DNA of 64,000 nt, from contig JADGAV010000003.1 of NCBI GenBank assembly GCA_015231825.1, positions 1 through 64,000 of the forward strand, read 5' to 3'. The stretch is from SAR324 cluster bacterium. GTDB taxonomy: Bacteria; SAR324; NAC60-12. Shown here one piece after another: positions 1-9,421 of this stretch (positions within the stretch are counted from its first letter, which is position 1; each line of letters starts with the position of its first letter). The translations under genes and the position numbers were made by a program. The notes below the pieces were generated by a model. The model was not told the DNA's origin, ran no database searches, and worked only from the letters and a program-made list of their open reading frames with translations.

Positions 1-391
1 AGACAGCCCCCCGCCGCTATGGATGTTCACTCGCTCACGTCTTTTTTTCAAGCGGATCTCCCTAAGCTCCCCACCCGGCTGCACCGGCCAGCTTCGCTCG
101 TTATATGTTTTATCACCACAGCTATAGTATTTAAAAAGGTTGTCATAGCTGAAAATTCAATAATGATTAAAATATTAAGGGGACACATTACTTTTTTAAC
201 TCAAATAGCTCTTGATATAAAAAGCGGCAATTTTTCCACCAATTTGATTCCTGCGAAGATCTGACCTAGTTCCTTATATTGCTTTCTTCATTTGAATTTC
301 ACAAAGGGCAGGACTACCCTTCCATTCATTCTTATGGAATTCGAAAGGCAGTGCACTTCCTTATCTAAATGAATCATGTGGCATCCGCGGA
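1..391. other. Window edge, no recognisable gene
   Basis: I find no convincing coding region here. The open frame from 19 to 264 on the plus strand has no ribosome binding site and no protein-like composition. The minus strand has a basic open stretch running off the left edge but no start codon. The first 110 bases are clearly more GC-rich than the AT-rich stretch after them, which suggests the junction of two unrelated sequences. Confidence 0.4.
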
Positions 392-682
392 CTAAGTGAT
401 CCAACCAGATGCGGACCTCTTATTGATGAAAAGTCTGGAGCAAGGAATGCCCGAAAAAAATCTCCCCCCTTTCCAAAGCGACTGATGTTCCTCCACTCCT
501 GCAAATGCCGGTCTTACAATACAATAACACAAGCCTGACACCGTATCCTTGGTATTGCCGTATTCCAGATACATATGAAAAATTGTGAGCATCATCGCTA
601 CCAAAAAGTAAATCCCGAAGACTTTCCCCAAGAGTTGGGGAGCAATAGATTTTTCGATGGGAACCAAGGCATCCCGGGCCAT
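392..682 (-). pseudogene. N-terminal remnant of a membrane sensor protein (decayed)
   Basis: The first 48 or so residues look intact. They begin MARDALVPIEKSI and are followed by one hydrophobic segment (GKVFGIYFLVAMMLTIFHM) and an EYGNTKDTV stretch. This is the usual cytoplasm-membrane-periplasm opening of a sensor histidine kinase or diguanylate cyclase. A strong Shine-Dalgarno (GAGGAGG) lies just before the ATG. After about residue 50 the sequence stops looking like a protein, apart from a faint sensor-like FAGVEEHQSLW, and a stop follows. No kinase or GGDEF domain is present in the 390 bases that remain before the window edge. I infer a frameshifted and deleted gene. The family assignment is by style only. 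Confidence 0.45.
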
Positions 683-790
683 GAAACCTCCTCGAAATTT
701 TTAAGATGGGTTAGTCGAAGATGTGCTTTAATGATATTTTCTGGAAAGGACTTTGTCGCGGCAATAATTACTTATTCATGTTCAGAAATT

Positions 791-1243
791 TCAAAATAAG
801 AATACCTGCAGCAAGAAAATCTTATACTTTTCCCCAGATAATATTTGCACGCTGGCCAAAATGGCATTCTCATTTTTATAGAAACAGTCTGCATTGTCAG
901 GTACTCCTGAGTTTACAAAGCGATCCACCATTTTTTTAATTCCACCCTTCTGTCTCATATCAGATATAATCGAATCCAACTTTCTGAAGAAATCGTCTTT
1001 GAAAGAGTACTTTCCCTGATCCATATCAGAATATCCTAAAAAACCTTGTTCGTTGTTGATGGTCACTCCTTCCACAAGTTTGGCATGTTTTCCTCCTTGC
1101 TCATAGTTTCCTTCGGATTTTAAACGTTTCCAAGAACACAAATTATCAGTGACCGGAATGGACTGCAAATCAATCGAAAACTTTGTTAATATTTCTGGAA
1201 ATTTTCGCAAGAGTTGAAGTAGAACATCCCCTTCGTCATATGA
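791..1243 (-). pseudogene. C-terminal remnant of a periplasmic amino-acid-type binding protein (SBP_bac_3-like)
   Basis: The frame is open for about 150 codons. It contains GFLGYSDMDQGKYSFKDDF and SIISDMRQKGGIKKMVDRFV, which resemble the end of the second lobe of family 3 solute-binding proteins (helix plus M..DG.I..I...Y). No ATG or GTG start with a ribosome binding site exists; a stop at 1244-1246 closes the frame, so the signal peptide and first lobe (about 100 residues) are missing. It lies upstream of, and in the same direction as, the sensor remnant. The two may once have formed a sensing locus. Family assignment is tentative. Confidence 0.4.
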
Positions 1244-1310
1244 CTACTTTCGAGCCTGAGATATTTTTCAGTCCGCATCTGAAGGAAAAGATACCGTTTT
1301 TAATCAGGCA

Positions 1311-2147
1311 TCAACTGGGAGCAGCAGAGCGTTCCTCAATATCGGTCACTGTAATTTGATACGCAGTTTTGCAATACTCACAAATCACCTGGAGGGAGTT
1401 TTCGCCGGGCAGGAAAATATCTTCATTGCTGGTTTTAGCATAGCTTTGGACATTCGTGATCATTTGAGTTTTAGAACATCCGCAGCTGAATTGGACTGGA
1501 CGATGGGCGAGGTATTTGAAGCCCATGTGCGTCAGTTCCTGCTGGATGTCTTCGAGCGTGCTCAATCCCCTGGCCATAAACTGATTTAAGGGTTCTTGAT
1601 ACTGTCTAAACGCTTCCTCTATATCGGAAGGATCTTCTCGGGAAATCAAAGGCAGTTGATGGAGCATAAAACTCTGGTCACTCACTTGAGCAAGTTCAAC
1701 ACGACTTTCAACCTGATAGGATCTGGAAAGGACCAAATTGATGATTTCATCCAGACTGACATCTCTAAGGTCCAATGTGGATTGGTAGGGGCTTTCGGCA
1801 TGGGGAAGAAACTTGACCAGGCGCGCAATTCCCTGGATTGATTCAGGTTCTGAAGCCAGATTTTCCGGGTAGAGTACGCCCCGCATCAGGCCCATTGCAT
1901 TCATCTCAATTTTGAGTCGAAAATAAGGGGATTCTGCATCGATGTAAAAGCAAAAATATTCTCCCTTTTTCAAAAGGGCCAGCATCAGTTGAACACCTAA
2001 TACCGCAGACCGGAAATAGGAAAACCCGCCTTTTTTCAAGTGATGCGTGAGGACCAGATCGTGGATCAGTTTTTGCCCCTCCAAAAAATAGAGTGCAAAC
2101 TTTTTCTCTTGATCAATAAAAGTATAGAGCTGACTTTCCGGCAGCAT
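1311..2147 (-). CDS. hslO: Hsp33 redox-regulated molecular chaperone
   Basis: Hsp33 is a cytoplasmic holdase. It is inactive with zinc bound and is switched on when its four cysteines are oxidised during oxidative heat or bleach stress. At 278 residues it has the family length. The C-terminal zinc module is complete: a CGC pair in FSCGCSKTQM, then CEYC about 30 residues later (CxC...CxxC). The N-terminal fold region is also recognisable (YFLEGQKLIHDLVLTHHL and later GVLYPEN). The ATG at 2147 is preceded by CAGGAAC as ribosome binding site. It stands alone, with gene remnants downstream and a 557-base gap upstream. Confidence 0.93.
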   Translation of the reverse strand: MLPESQLYTFIDQEKKFALYFLEGQKLIHDLVLTHHLKKGGFSYFRSAVLGVQLMLALLKKGEYFCFYIDAESPYFRLKIEMNAMGLMRGVLYPENLASEPESIQGIARLVKFLPHAESPYQSTLDLRDVSLDEIINLVLSRSYQVESRVELAQVSDQSFMLHQLPLISREDPSDIEEAFRQYQEPLNQFMARGLSTLEDIQQELTHMGFKYLAHRPVQFSCGCSKTQMITNVQSYAKTSNEDIFLPGENSLQVICEYCKTAYQITVTDIEERSAAPS

Positions 2148-2704
2148 GGATTGTTCCTGAATGAAATGAATTTTATCGGTTTTCCGGCAACTCGGTCGAT
2201 GACCCTTCGAAATGGCAGAAGAAGTTAAGTTACGAATTTTTTTAGACGGCCAGGTTGCTCTATTGTTCTATAATAAGATCGTACAAAATAACAGGATTTT
2301 TTAAAAATCTCACAGCGGTATTGAACAAGGGGGAAGCATGAAACATCCTTGAATCGAAAACAGCGGGGCATTGACAATGAAAGGCATGGAGAATGCTTTT
2401 CCCCGCAAAAATACCGGTACAAGACACTCATTTGCCAACTTGGAATATGGCTGGCGCAAGGTTCGCGAATGATGCTATTATTAGCTTGTTCTGTATTCTG
2501 AAAAAAATCAGCTGGCTTTCAAAAACCGCATCGACACAGATTGAAAATGTACTTTTGGTGTTTATGCAGAAAGCACCTCCCCCAGCCTGCATCAACCTGG
2601 TATCGCTTCAGATTCAGTTTTTTTCTCCATCAAAAGACGCCTAAATCATCAGCAATAAGTGAGAGCGCGAACCCTCTCACACATCTTGAAACAGGACTGA
2701 ACGC
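2148..2704. other. Intergenic region between hslO and serB, possible promoter, no firm gene
   Basis: No known gene is seen. A perfect TATAAT lies at 2269-2274 on the plus strand without a good -35 at 17 bases. An AT palindrome (GATTTTT T AAAAATC) sits near 2295-2310. A good ribosome binding site (AAGGGGGAAGC) precedes an ATG at 2338, but that frame meets TGA at its fifth codon. It reopens from an ATG at 2377 for 31 codons to a stop at 2470-2472. The divergent promoters of hslO and serB must lie here. Confidence 0.4.
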
Positions 2705-3925
2705 ATGAAAGAAATAATCCTGATCGAAGTATCGGGCGATGACAAACCCGGCGTTACCGCAGCCATAACGGAGATTCTCGCAGATTATCACGTGTTTATC
2801 CTGGATATTGGTCAGGCTGTCATCCACAACAATCTGGCCCTGGGCATCCTGGTGGAAGTTCCCAAAGAGTTTGAATCAGCGCCAATCTTGAAAGATATTC
2901 TTTTTCGCGCTCATGGACTTGGTTTTTCCATTCAATTCACACCAATTGACCTTGAAAGTTACCAGAAATGGGTGAAGAACCAGGGTAAACCTCGTTATAT
3001 CGTCACGCTTTTGGCGCGCAGAATCACAGGGGCCCAGTTGGCACGCGTCAGCGCGATTGTGGCAAAACAGGGATTGAACATTGACAGTATTTCCCGATTG
3101 TCGGGAAGAATACCCTTGAACGCAACCGGTGCTCAAATCAAAGCCTGTGTGGAATTTTCATTGAGAGGAACCGCCATTCAGTCAAAAACCATGAGAGAGG
3201 AATTTTTAAGTGTCGCCAATGAGCTCGGGGTGGACATCATGTTTCAGGAAGATAATGTTTATCGGCGGGTCCGCCGATTGGTGGTTTTTGACATGGATTC
3301 CACCCTGATAGAAGCCGAGGTGATCGACGAATTGGCCAAGATGGCAGGAGTTGGAGAAGAAGTTTCCGCGATCACAGAACAGGCCATGCGGGGAGAACTG
3401 GATTTTAAAGAAAGCTTTCAACGACGGCTCGCCTTGCTCAAAGGACTGGAAGAATCCACTCTCAGTGCAATTGCTTCTCAACTTCCCCTCACCGAAGGGG
3501 TGGGACGCTTATTTTCCACTTTGAAAAAACTGGGATATAAAACCGCGATTTTGTCCGGTGGATTTCAATATTTTTGTCAGCATCTGCAGGAAATTCTGGG
3601 AATTGACTACATTTATGCCAACGAACTGGAAATCGTGGACGGAAAGATCACAGGAAAAGTAACAGGACAGGTCGTCGACGGGCAGCGTAAAAGAGAGCTG
3701 CTTATCGAAATTGCCAAAAAAGAACAGATTTCACTGGAACAGGTCATTGCAGTCGGTGACGGAGCCAATGACCTCCCGATGCTCAGTGCCGCCGGATTGG
3801 GGATTGCTTTCCGGGCAAAACCGCTTGTTGAACAATCCGTCGAACAATCCCTGACCACGATTGGATTGGATGGAATCCTCTATTTGATGGGGGTCCGCGA
3901 CCGGGAAACTAGTCATCGATTCTGA
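2705..3925 (+). CDS. serB: Phosphoserine phosphatase SerB with two ACT domains
   Basis: It catalyses the last step of L-serine synthesis: O-phospho-L-serine plus water gives serine and phosphate. Two ACT-type regulatory domains (about residues 4-80 and 97-175) precede a HAD phosphatase domain (about 188-400). The nucleophile motif DMDSTLI starts at Asp196. The SGG motif is in LSGGFQYF, and the metal-binding GDGANDLPML is present near residue 355. The 406-residue length fits the long double-ACT SerB class found in actinobacteria and deltaproteobacteria rather than the shorter enterobacterial enzyme. ACT domains usually mediate feedback by amino acids, here probably serine. It is monocistronic. 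Confidence 0.95.
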   Translation: MKEIILIEVSGDDKPGVTAAITEILADYHVFILDIGQAVIHNNLALGILVEVPKEFESAPILKDILFRAHGLGFSIQFTPIDLESYQKWVKNQGKPRYIVTLLARRITGAQLARVSAIVAKQGLNIDSISRLSGRIPLNATGAQIKACVEFSLRGTAIQSKTMREEFLSVANELGVDIMFQEDNVYRRVRRLVVFDMDSTLIEAEVIDELAKMAGVGEEVSAITEQAMRGELDFKESFQRRLALLKGLEESTLSAIASQLPLTEGVGRLFSTLKKLGYKTAILSGGFQYFCQHLQEILGIDYIYANELEIVDGKITGKVTGQVVDGQRKRELLIEIAKKEQISLEQVIAVGDGANDLPMLSAAGLGIAFRAKPLVEQSVEQSLTTIGLDGILYLMGVRDRETSHRF

Positions 3926-4052
3926 TGAAACACTCTCTCATTTTTAACTGATTGGAGTAATGATATTATGGACTTTTGCTTGAGTTTCATGTAAGCCTTT
4001 CGTAACTCAAATCATGATAGAAAAAAATGTTTGTACACGATTTCACAGGAAC

Positions 4053-5141
4053 ATGGAAAACTTTGCTCAAACCATGATCAAACCCGGTCCTAAAAATTTA
4101 ATCACTGATGTTCCCGGCATCAAGGTGGGCAATGCTGTTGATGACCATGTCAGGAGTGGAGTGACCATGATTTTTCCGGATATGCCGGCAGTGGCGGCAG
4201 CAGATGTCCGGGGTGGAGGGCCGGGAACCCGGGAAACCGATGCTTTGAAAGCCGACTGCACCGTAGAACGCATCCATGCCATTGTCTTCAGCGGGGGTTC
4301 CGCATACGGATTGGCTGCGGCCGATGGAGTCATGTCCTGGCTGGCACAAAGAAAAATCGGATTTCAACTGGCCCATGCCGTCATTCCAATTGTTCCCTCA
4401 GCGATTCTTTTTGACCTGCTCAATGGGGGAGATAAAAACTGGGGGAAGCATTCTCCTTATTTTTCCTTGGGTTTTCAGGCAGCGGAACAATTGGCAGAAG
4501 ACTTTGAACTGGGAAATACCGGTGCCGGATTGGGAGCCCACGCCGGACCGCTAAAAGGAGGCCTGGGCAGCGCATCTTTCATTTTTAAAGAACGCACCGG
4601 CGATTCTTTTGAGCAAATCACGGTGGGCGCTATTGTTGCCGTTAATTCGGCAGGAGCCGTCACCATGCCGGGAAGCCCGGTCATGTGGGCCGCCCCCTAT
4701 GAACAAAATTCTGAACTGGGAGGGCAGCCAAAACCTGACAATGGCTACCGGATGAATTTTGATTATGAAATTCAAATTCTTCCGCAAACATCCGGGGAGG
4801 AACCCGGGAGGACTCATACGACTTTAGCTGCAGTGGCAACTGATGCAGACTTGACCAAAGCTCAAGCGAAACGAGTCGCAGTGATGGCTCAGGATGGCCT
4901 TGCCCGCGCCATCCGACCGGTTCACTCGCCTCTCGACGGTGATTCTGTTTTTGTCCTTTCCACCGGGAGGAAAAAACTTTCAGACCCTGCGGCGGGTTTG
5001 GCAAAGTTAGGAATGTTAGCCGCTGATTGTGTCACACGGGCCATTGCTCGTGGGGTTTATGAAGCAAAAACACTGGGGCAGCGAGAATGTTATCAATCTC
5101 GTTATGGCCAGTATCTCAATAAAAATGGAGAACAAATATGA
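4053..5141 (+). CDS. P1/DmpA family (S58) aminopeptidase
   Basis: Members of peptidase family S58 are self-processing N-terminal-nucleophile enzymes that remove N-terminal D-, L- or beta-amino acids from short peptides. Family marks are ITDVPGIKVGNA near the start, ADVRGGGPGTRETDAL, FSGGSAYGLAAADGVM and the GNTGAGLGAHAGP / GGLGSAS block near residues 155-175, where autoproteolysis creates the nucleophile. No signal peptide is evident, so it is probably cytoplasmic. The frame is open back to an ATG at 4014, but homology starts around MIKPGPKNLITDVPG; ATGs at 4053 and 4074 are both possible. The stop overlaps the start of the peptide-binding protein gene (ATGATG), so it heads the dipeptide transporter operon. 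This suggests that imported peptides are its substrates. Confidence 0.85.
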   Translation: MENFAQTMIKPGPKNLITDVPGIKVGNAVDDHVRSGVTMIFPDMPAVAAADVRGGGPGTRETDALKADCTVERIHAIVFSGGSAYGLAAADGVMSWLAQRKIGFQLAHAVIPIVPSAILFDLLNGGDKNWGKHSPYFSLGFQAAEQLAEDFELGNTGAGLGAHAGPLKGGLGSASFIFKERTGDSFEQITVGAIVAVNSAGAVTMPGSPVMWAAPYEQNSELGGQPKPDNGYRMNFDYEIQILPQTSGEEPGRTHTTLAAVATDADLTKAQAKRVAVMAQDGLARAIRPVHSPLDGDSVFVLSTGRKKLSDPAAGLAKLGMLAADCVTRAIARGVYEAKTLGQRECYQSRYGQYLNKNGEQI

Positions 5142-6625
5142 TGATGAAAAAATTAATCAAAGTGTTTCTGGTGAGCGCAGGAATCATCTTCTTGTCCAGC
5201 TCTGCAATGGCTGCCAAAACCAGCCTGACGATGGGTGTGGTACTGGAACCGCCTCATTTGGATCCGACTGCCGGAGCCGCGGCTGCAATTGATGAGATTG
5301 TTTATGCAAATGTTTTCGAAGGACTGACGCAGATCGACCAAAACGGGGCCGTGCAGCCCGCCCTGGCCGAGAGTTGGACTATTTCTGATGACAAATTGAC
5401 CTATACTTTCAATTTACACAAAGGGGTCAAATTCCATGACGGTACCGATATGGATGCCGATGATGTCGTTTTTTCCTTAAATCGCGCCATGGCTGAAGGG
5501 AGTGTAAACGCCCAGAAGGGTTTGTTCAAACCGATTGCCAGTGTTAACAAAACCGGTCCGCACACAGTAGTCGTCACTCTGAATCAGGTAACCGGCGGAT
5601 TTCTTTTCAGCATGGGATGGGGAGATGCCGTGATTGTCGCCGAAGAGAGTGCTGAAAAAAATAAATCAAATCCCGTCGGCACCGGCCCCTTTAAATTCAG
5701 CAAATGGGCCAAAGGGAGTCATATTGAATTGGTACGTAATGACAACTACTGGGGAGATGCCGCAAAATTGACAAAGGCGACCTTTAAAATCATTCCGGAT
5801 CCTGCCGCTGCCGTGTCCGCAATGATGGCCGGAGATGTCGATGCTTTTGCCAATTTCCCCGCGCCTGAAAGCATGGAACAATTTAAATCCGACCCTCGTT
5901 TTGCTGTGGTGATTGGAAACACAGAAGGAGAAACCATTCTTTCGACCAACAACACCAAAGCGCCTTTTGACAATGTGAAAGTGCGCCAGGCAATGGCCTA
6001 CGCTTTGGACCGTCAGGCGATCATCGACGGTGCGATGTTTGGATACGGGACCCCCATTGGCAGCCACTTTGCGCCGCATCATCCGGCCTATGTTGATTTG
6101 ACCGGACGCTACGAGCACAACCTGGCAATGGCCAGACAGCTTTTGAGAGAAGCAGGCTTTCCCAATGGATTCAAGGCGGTGATCAAACTTCCGCCTCCCA
6201 GTTATGCACGACGTGGGGGTGAAATCATCGCTTCTCAATTGAAGAAAGTCGGCATTGAACTGGAAATTGTTCCGGTAGAATGGGCACAGTGGCTGAAACA
6301 GGTTTTCAAAGCAACCGATTATGATTTGACCATTGTTTCCCATACCGAACCCATGGATATTGGGATTTATGCAAGAGATAAATATTATTTCAATTACAAA
6401 AGCCCAAAATTTCAGGCACTGATGAAGAAACTGGACCAAACCGTGGGTACCGATGAACGTTATGCAATTTTGGCAGAAGCGCAAAAAATGCTCTCGGATG
6501 AAGCGGTCAACGGCTTCCTTTTTCAATTAGCCAAACATGGTGTCTGGAACAAGGACGTCAAAGGTTTGTGGGAAAACAGCCCTGTTCAGGCCAATAACCT
6601 CACCAAAGTATACTGGACTAATTAA
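5138..6625 (+). CDS. Peptide ABC transporter substrate-binding protein (SBP_bac_5)
   Basis: This is the periplasmic receptor of a dipeptide/oligopeptide ABC importer. A signal peptide is clear (MMMKKLIKVFLVSAG..., cleavage after AMA). Family 5 landmarks follow: ANVFEGLTQIDQNGAVQPAL, the KGVKFHDGTDMDADDVVFSL block, GTGPFKFSKWAKG and VRQAMAYALDRQAII. The 495 aa length is normal. Three consecutive ATG codons (5138, 5141, 5144) overlap the stop of the S58 peptidase gene, so the exact start is uncertain by two residues. The permease gene follows after 8 bases. The ligand cannot be read from sequence; the adjacent peptidase points to small, perhaps D- or beta-amino-acid peptides. Confidence 0.92.
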   Translation: MMMKKLIKVFLVSAGIIFLSSSAMAAKTSLTMGVVLEPPHLDPTAGAAAAIDEIVYANVFEGLTQIDQNGAVQPALAESWTISDDKLTYTFNLHKGVKFHDGTDMDADDVVFSLNRAMAEGSVNAQKGLFKPIASVNKTGPHTVVVTLNQVTGGFLFSMGWGDAVIVAEESAEKNKSNPVGTGPFKFSKWAKGSHIELVRNDNYWGDAAKLTKATFKIIPDPAAAVSAMMAGDVDAFANFPAPESMEQFKSDPRFAVVIGNTEGETILSTNNTKAPFDNVKVRQAMAYALDRQAIIDGAMFGYGTPIGSHFAPHHPAYVDLTGRYEHNLAMARQLLREAGFPNGFKAVIKLPPPSYARRGGEIIASQLKKVGIELEIVPVEWAQWLKQVFKATDYDLTIVSHTEPMDIGIYARDKYYFNYKSPKFQALMKKLDQTVGTDERYAILAEAQKMLSDEAVNGFLFQLAKHGVWNKDVKGLWENSPVQANNLTKVYWTN

Positions 6626-6633
6626 ATAGGCGA

Positions 6634-7587
6634 ATGAGCTTATTTTTATTGAAGCGTATCCTCACAATGGCCATCACCCTGCTGGTGGCCACGGTGGTGG
6701 TTTTTTTAGTGCTTGAAATTCTCCCCGGCGATCCGGCATCCTTCATGTTGGGGATGGAGGCACAGGAAGACACTTTGTCCGCCCTTCGCGCACAAATGGG
6801 TTTGGATCAACCTGCACTGGTGCGCTATTTCAAATGGGTTTTAGGTCTCCTCAGCGGAGACCTTGGCATCAGCTATACCTATGATGTCCCGGTTTCAGAA
6901 TTGATCATTGAGCGCATTTTCGTCAGTCTTCCCCTCGCGATTTTGGCCATTGTCCTCTCAACAGTAATCGCCATTCCCCTCGGTGTGATTGCAGCATCCC
7001 GGCACAACAAAAGCTCTGATTTGATCATCATGGGGTTCTCCCAACTCGGGATTGCTATTCCGAATTTCTGGTTTGCAATGCTCTTGACGATTGTCTTTGC
7101 TGTGATGCTGCGCTGGCTCCCGGCAGGAGGATTTGCCGGATGGGATGCCGGTTTCTTTCCTGCCTTGACCTCTCTGCTGCTGCCTACTGTTTCCCTTGCC
7201 CTTCCGCAATCTGCGATTTTAGCCAGAGTGACCCGTTCTGCGGTTTTGGAAGTAATCCAGGAAGATTATATCCGCACCGCAAGAGCCAAAGGGGTCAGCC
7301 GCGGTTCGGCTCTCTGGAACCATGCTCTGCGCAACGCCATGATCCCGGTTGTGACGATCATGGGTTTGCAGTTTTCCTTTTTGCTGGCGGGAACGATTAT
7401 CATTGAAAATGTCTTTTACCTGCCCGGAATCGGGCGTCTGATCTTTCAAGCGATTTCCCAGCGGGATTTGATCGTGGTCAAGGACCTGGTGATCCTTCTT
7501 TCGGCAGCGGTCATCATCATCAATTTTATTGTCGATGTCCTGTATGCAGTCATCGATCCCCGCTTGAGAGGATCCGGCCATGCCTAA
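6634..7587 (+). CDS. Dipeptide/oligopeptide ABC transporter permease, DppB type
   Basis: First membrane subunit of the importer. An N-terminal segment (LKRILTMAITLLVATVVVFLVLEI) is followed by the family signature ILPGDPASFMLG. The binding-protein-dependent transport domain carries the EAA coupling loop (YIRTARAKGVSRGSALWNHA) near residues 211-230, which contacts the ATPases. Six membrane spans are predicted by eye. 317 aa is typical. Its end overlaps the next permease gene by 8 bases, indicating translational coupling within the 4.05-10.4 kb operon. Confidence 0.93.
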   Translation: MSLFLLKRILTMAITLLVATVVVFLVLEILPGDPASFMLGMEAQEDTLSALRAQMGLDQPALVRYFKWVLGLLSGDLGISYTYDVPVSELIIERIFVSLPLAILAIVLSTVIAIPLGVIAASRHNKSSDLIIMGFSQLGIAIPNFWFAMLLTIVFAVMLRWLPAGGFAGWDAGFFPALTSLLLPTVSLALPQSAILARVTRSAVLEVIQEDYIRTARAKGVSRGSALWNHALRNAMIPVVTIMGLQFSFLLAGTIIIENVFYLPGIGRLIFQAISQRDLIVVKDLVILLSAAVIIINFIVDVLYAVIDPRLRGSGHA

Positions 7588-8428
7588 TCGATTTCAGGAA
7601 GTCTTTCAGGAAGGATTGCAGCATCGTAATTTCATCATCGGCGGGACGATCACATCAGCCTTTTTTTTGATTGCATTGATGTCTTATGTTTGGACTCCGC
7701 ATTCCATTGAAGACATCAACATTGCCGTCAAATTTGCTAAGCCAAGCGGAGATTTTTGGTTGGGAACCGATCACTTTGGGCGCGATATTTTTTCGATGCT
7801 GGTGGTCGGAGCGAGAAATTCGGTCATTGTCGCATTTGTCGCAATAGGAATCGGTGCCGGCCTGGGAGTGCCGCTGGGGCTGGTCGCTGCAGCTCAGCGA
7901 GGTTGGACAGACGAACTGATCATGCGCGTCAATGATTTTACCTTTGCTTTTCCTGCATTGATTTCAGCAATCATGATTACAGCAATTCTTGGTCCTGGCG
8001 CAGTGAATTCCATCATTGCAATCGGAATTTTCAATATTCCGGTTTTTGCAAGAATCGCCCGGGGTTCCGCATTGGGAATCTGGGAGCGCGAGTTTATCCT
8101 GGCGGCAAAAAGTGCAGGAAAGGGCCAGGTGCGAATCTCCCTGGAACATATCCTCCCCAACATTCTCAGTATTCTGATCGTCCAGGCGACCATCCAATTT
8201 GCTTTGGGAATACTTGCAGAAGCAGGCTTGAGCTATTTGGGGCTGGGAACCCAGCCTCCGGCTCCAAGCTGGGGAAAAATGCTCAAAGAAGCGCAGACGT
8301 TGATCCACATGGCACCCCAACTGGCCATCTATCCTGGACTCGCCATTGCGATGACGGTACTTGGTCTCAATCTGTTTGGTGATGGTTTACGGGATATCCT
8401 CGATCCAAAATTACGCAGAAGCCGATAA
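7580..8428 (+). CDS. Dipeptide/oligopeptide ABC transporter permease, DppC type
   Basis: Second membrane subunit. It has an N-terminal membrane span, then the DppC hallmark FWLGTDHFGRDIFSMLVVGAR, a transmembrane domain and an EAA loop (REFILAAKSAGKGQVRISLE). The end (NLFGDGLRDILDPKLRR) is the standard DppC C-terminus. 282 aa is normal. The start overlaps the DppB-type gene by 8 bases; the first ATPase gene begins 6 bases after the stop. Confidence 0.93.
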   Translation: MPNRFQEVFQEGLQHRNFIIGGTITSAFFLIALMSYVWTPHSIEDINIAVKFAKPSGDFWLGTDHFGRDIFSMLVVGARNSVIVAFVAIGIGAGLGVPLGLVAAAQRGWTDELIMRVNDFTFAFPALISAIMITAILGPGAVNSIIAIGIFNIPVFARIARGSALGIWEREFILAAKSAGKGQVRISLEHILPNILSILIVQATIQFALGILAEAGLSYLGLGTQPPAPSWGKMLKEAQTLIHMAPQLAIYPGLAIAMTVLGLNLFGDGLRDILDPKLRRSR

Positions 8429-8434
8429 GAAAAA

Positions 8435-9421
8435 ATGTCATTGCTCGAAATTGAAAATTTGTCGGTTTCTCTGCCTACTCCAAAAGGGATGCTGGAATTG
8501 ATCAGCAATGTCTCCTTTTCGATGGAAGCAGGGGCCAGGTTAGGAATCGTCGGGGAATCGGGGTGCGGCAAATCCTTGACTGCGCTCGCAATGATGGGTT
8601 TGCTTCCTGACAAAGCAGCGGCACGAGGTGCGATTCGGCTCAATGGAGAAAATCTGTTGGAGCTGGATGAAAAAATGATGAGAAGCATTCGAGGCAATCG
8701 AATTGCTATGATCTTTCAGGAACCGATGTCGGCACTCAATCCTGTCAAAACCATTGGATCCCAGATTTCCGAGGGATTGAAGATTCACCTGGGATTGAAC
8801 AAAACCGATGCAGAAAACAAAACCAAAAAATTGTTGGACAGCGTCGGCTTGCCCCTGAATCGCTTTCCTTTGAACCTTCACCCTCATCAGCTTTCAGGAG
8901 GCCAGCGTCAGCGGGTGTTGATTGCAATTGCCGTGGCCTGTGAACCGGATATCTTGATTGCCGACGAACCGACCACTGCTTTGGATGTCACTGTACAGGA
9001 AATCATCCTCGAATTGATCAATGAAATCACAGAAAATTCCGGGATGGGCCTGATCATGATCAGTCACGATTTAGGAGTGATTGCCCAAACAACAGAAAAA
9101 GTATTGGTGATGTATGCAGGAAATGCCGTGGAAAGCGGAAGTACAGAAGACGTATTTCAACACATGGCGCATCCATACACACACGGCTTGTTTGCCGCAA
9201 TGCCCAAGTCCGGAACCCGAAACTACGAAGCTCGTCAGAGGCTCTACAGCATTCCGGGGCAGGTTCCTGAAGCCCATGCACGGCCCAAGGGGTGTAATTT
9301 TGCAGGACGGTGTTTCAAAGCGACAGCAGAATGTGCAGTCGAAGAACCCGTTTTAAAACCTCTCAATGGGAAGCACAAGGTTTCCTGCTTTCATCCTTTG
9401 ACTGAAGGAAATCCGCAATGA
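8435..9421 (+). CDS. Dipeptide/oligopeptide ABC transporter ATPase, DppD type
   Basis: One of two ATPases that drive the importer. It has Walker A GESGCGKS (about residues 45-52), the Q-loop in MIFQEPMSALNPV, signature LSGGQRQRV, Walker B LIADEPTTALD and the H-loop in MISHDLGVIAQ. The C-terminal oligopeptide/dipeptide extension has the cysteine-rich end GCNFAGRCFKATAEC. 328 aa is normal. The stop overlaps the start of the DppF-type gene by 4 bases (ATGA). Confidence 0.94.
   Translation: MSLLEIENLSVSLPTPKGMLELISNVSFSMEAGARLGIVGESGCGKSLTALAMMGLLPDKAAARGAIRLNGENLLELDEKMMRSIRGNRIAMIFQEPMSALNPVKTIGSQISEGLKIHLGLNKTDAENKTKKLLDSVGLPLNRFPLNLHPHQLSGGQRQRVLIAIAVACEPDILIADEPTTALDVTVQEIILELINEITENSGMGLIMISHDLGVIAQTTEKVLVMYAGNAVESGSTEDVFQHMAHPYTHGLFAAMPKSGTRNYEARQRLYSIPGQVPEAHARPKGCNFAGRCFKATAECAVEEPVLKPLNGKHKVSCFHPLTEGNPQ

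Noticed and set aside
60..120. GCTTCGCTCGTTATATG, reminiscent of an integron attC end.
   Set aside because: No matching left-end core or cassette structure is found in the first kilobase.
2338..2472. Short frame with a good ribosome binding site, ATG 2338, TGA at codon 5, then open to 2472 (31 codons from ATG 2377).
   Set aside because: No SECIS-like hairpin directly after the TGA and no recognised product; too short to call a gene or a selenoprotein.
5666..6526. 286-codon open frame on the minus strand.
   Set aside because: It lies wholly antisense to the well-supported peptide-binding protein gene and has no domain or ribosome binding site.
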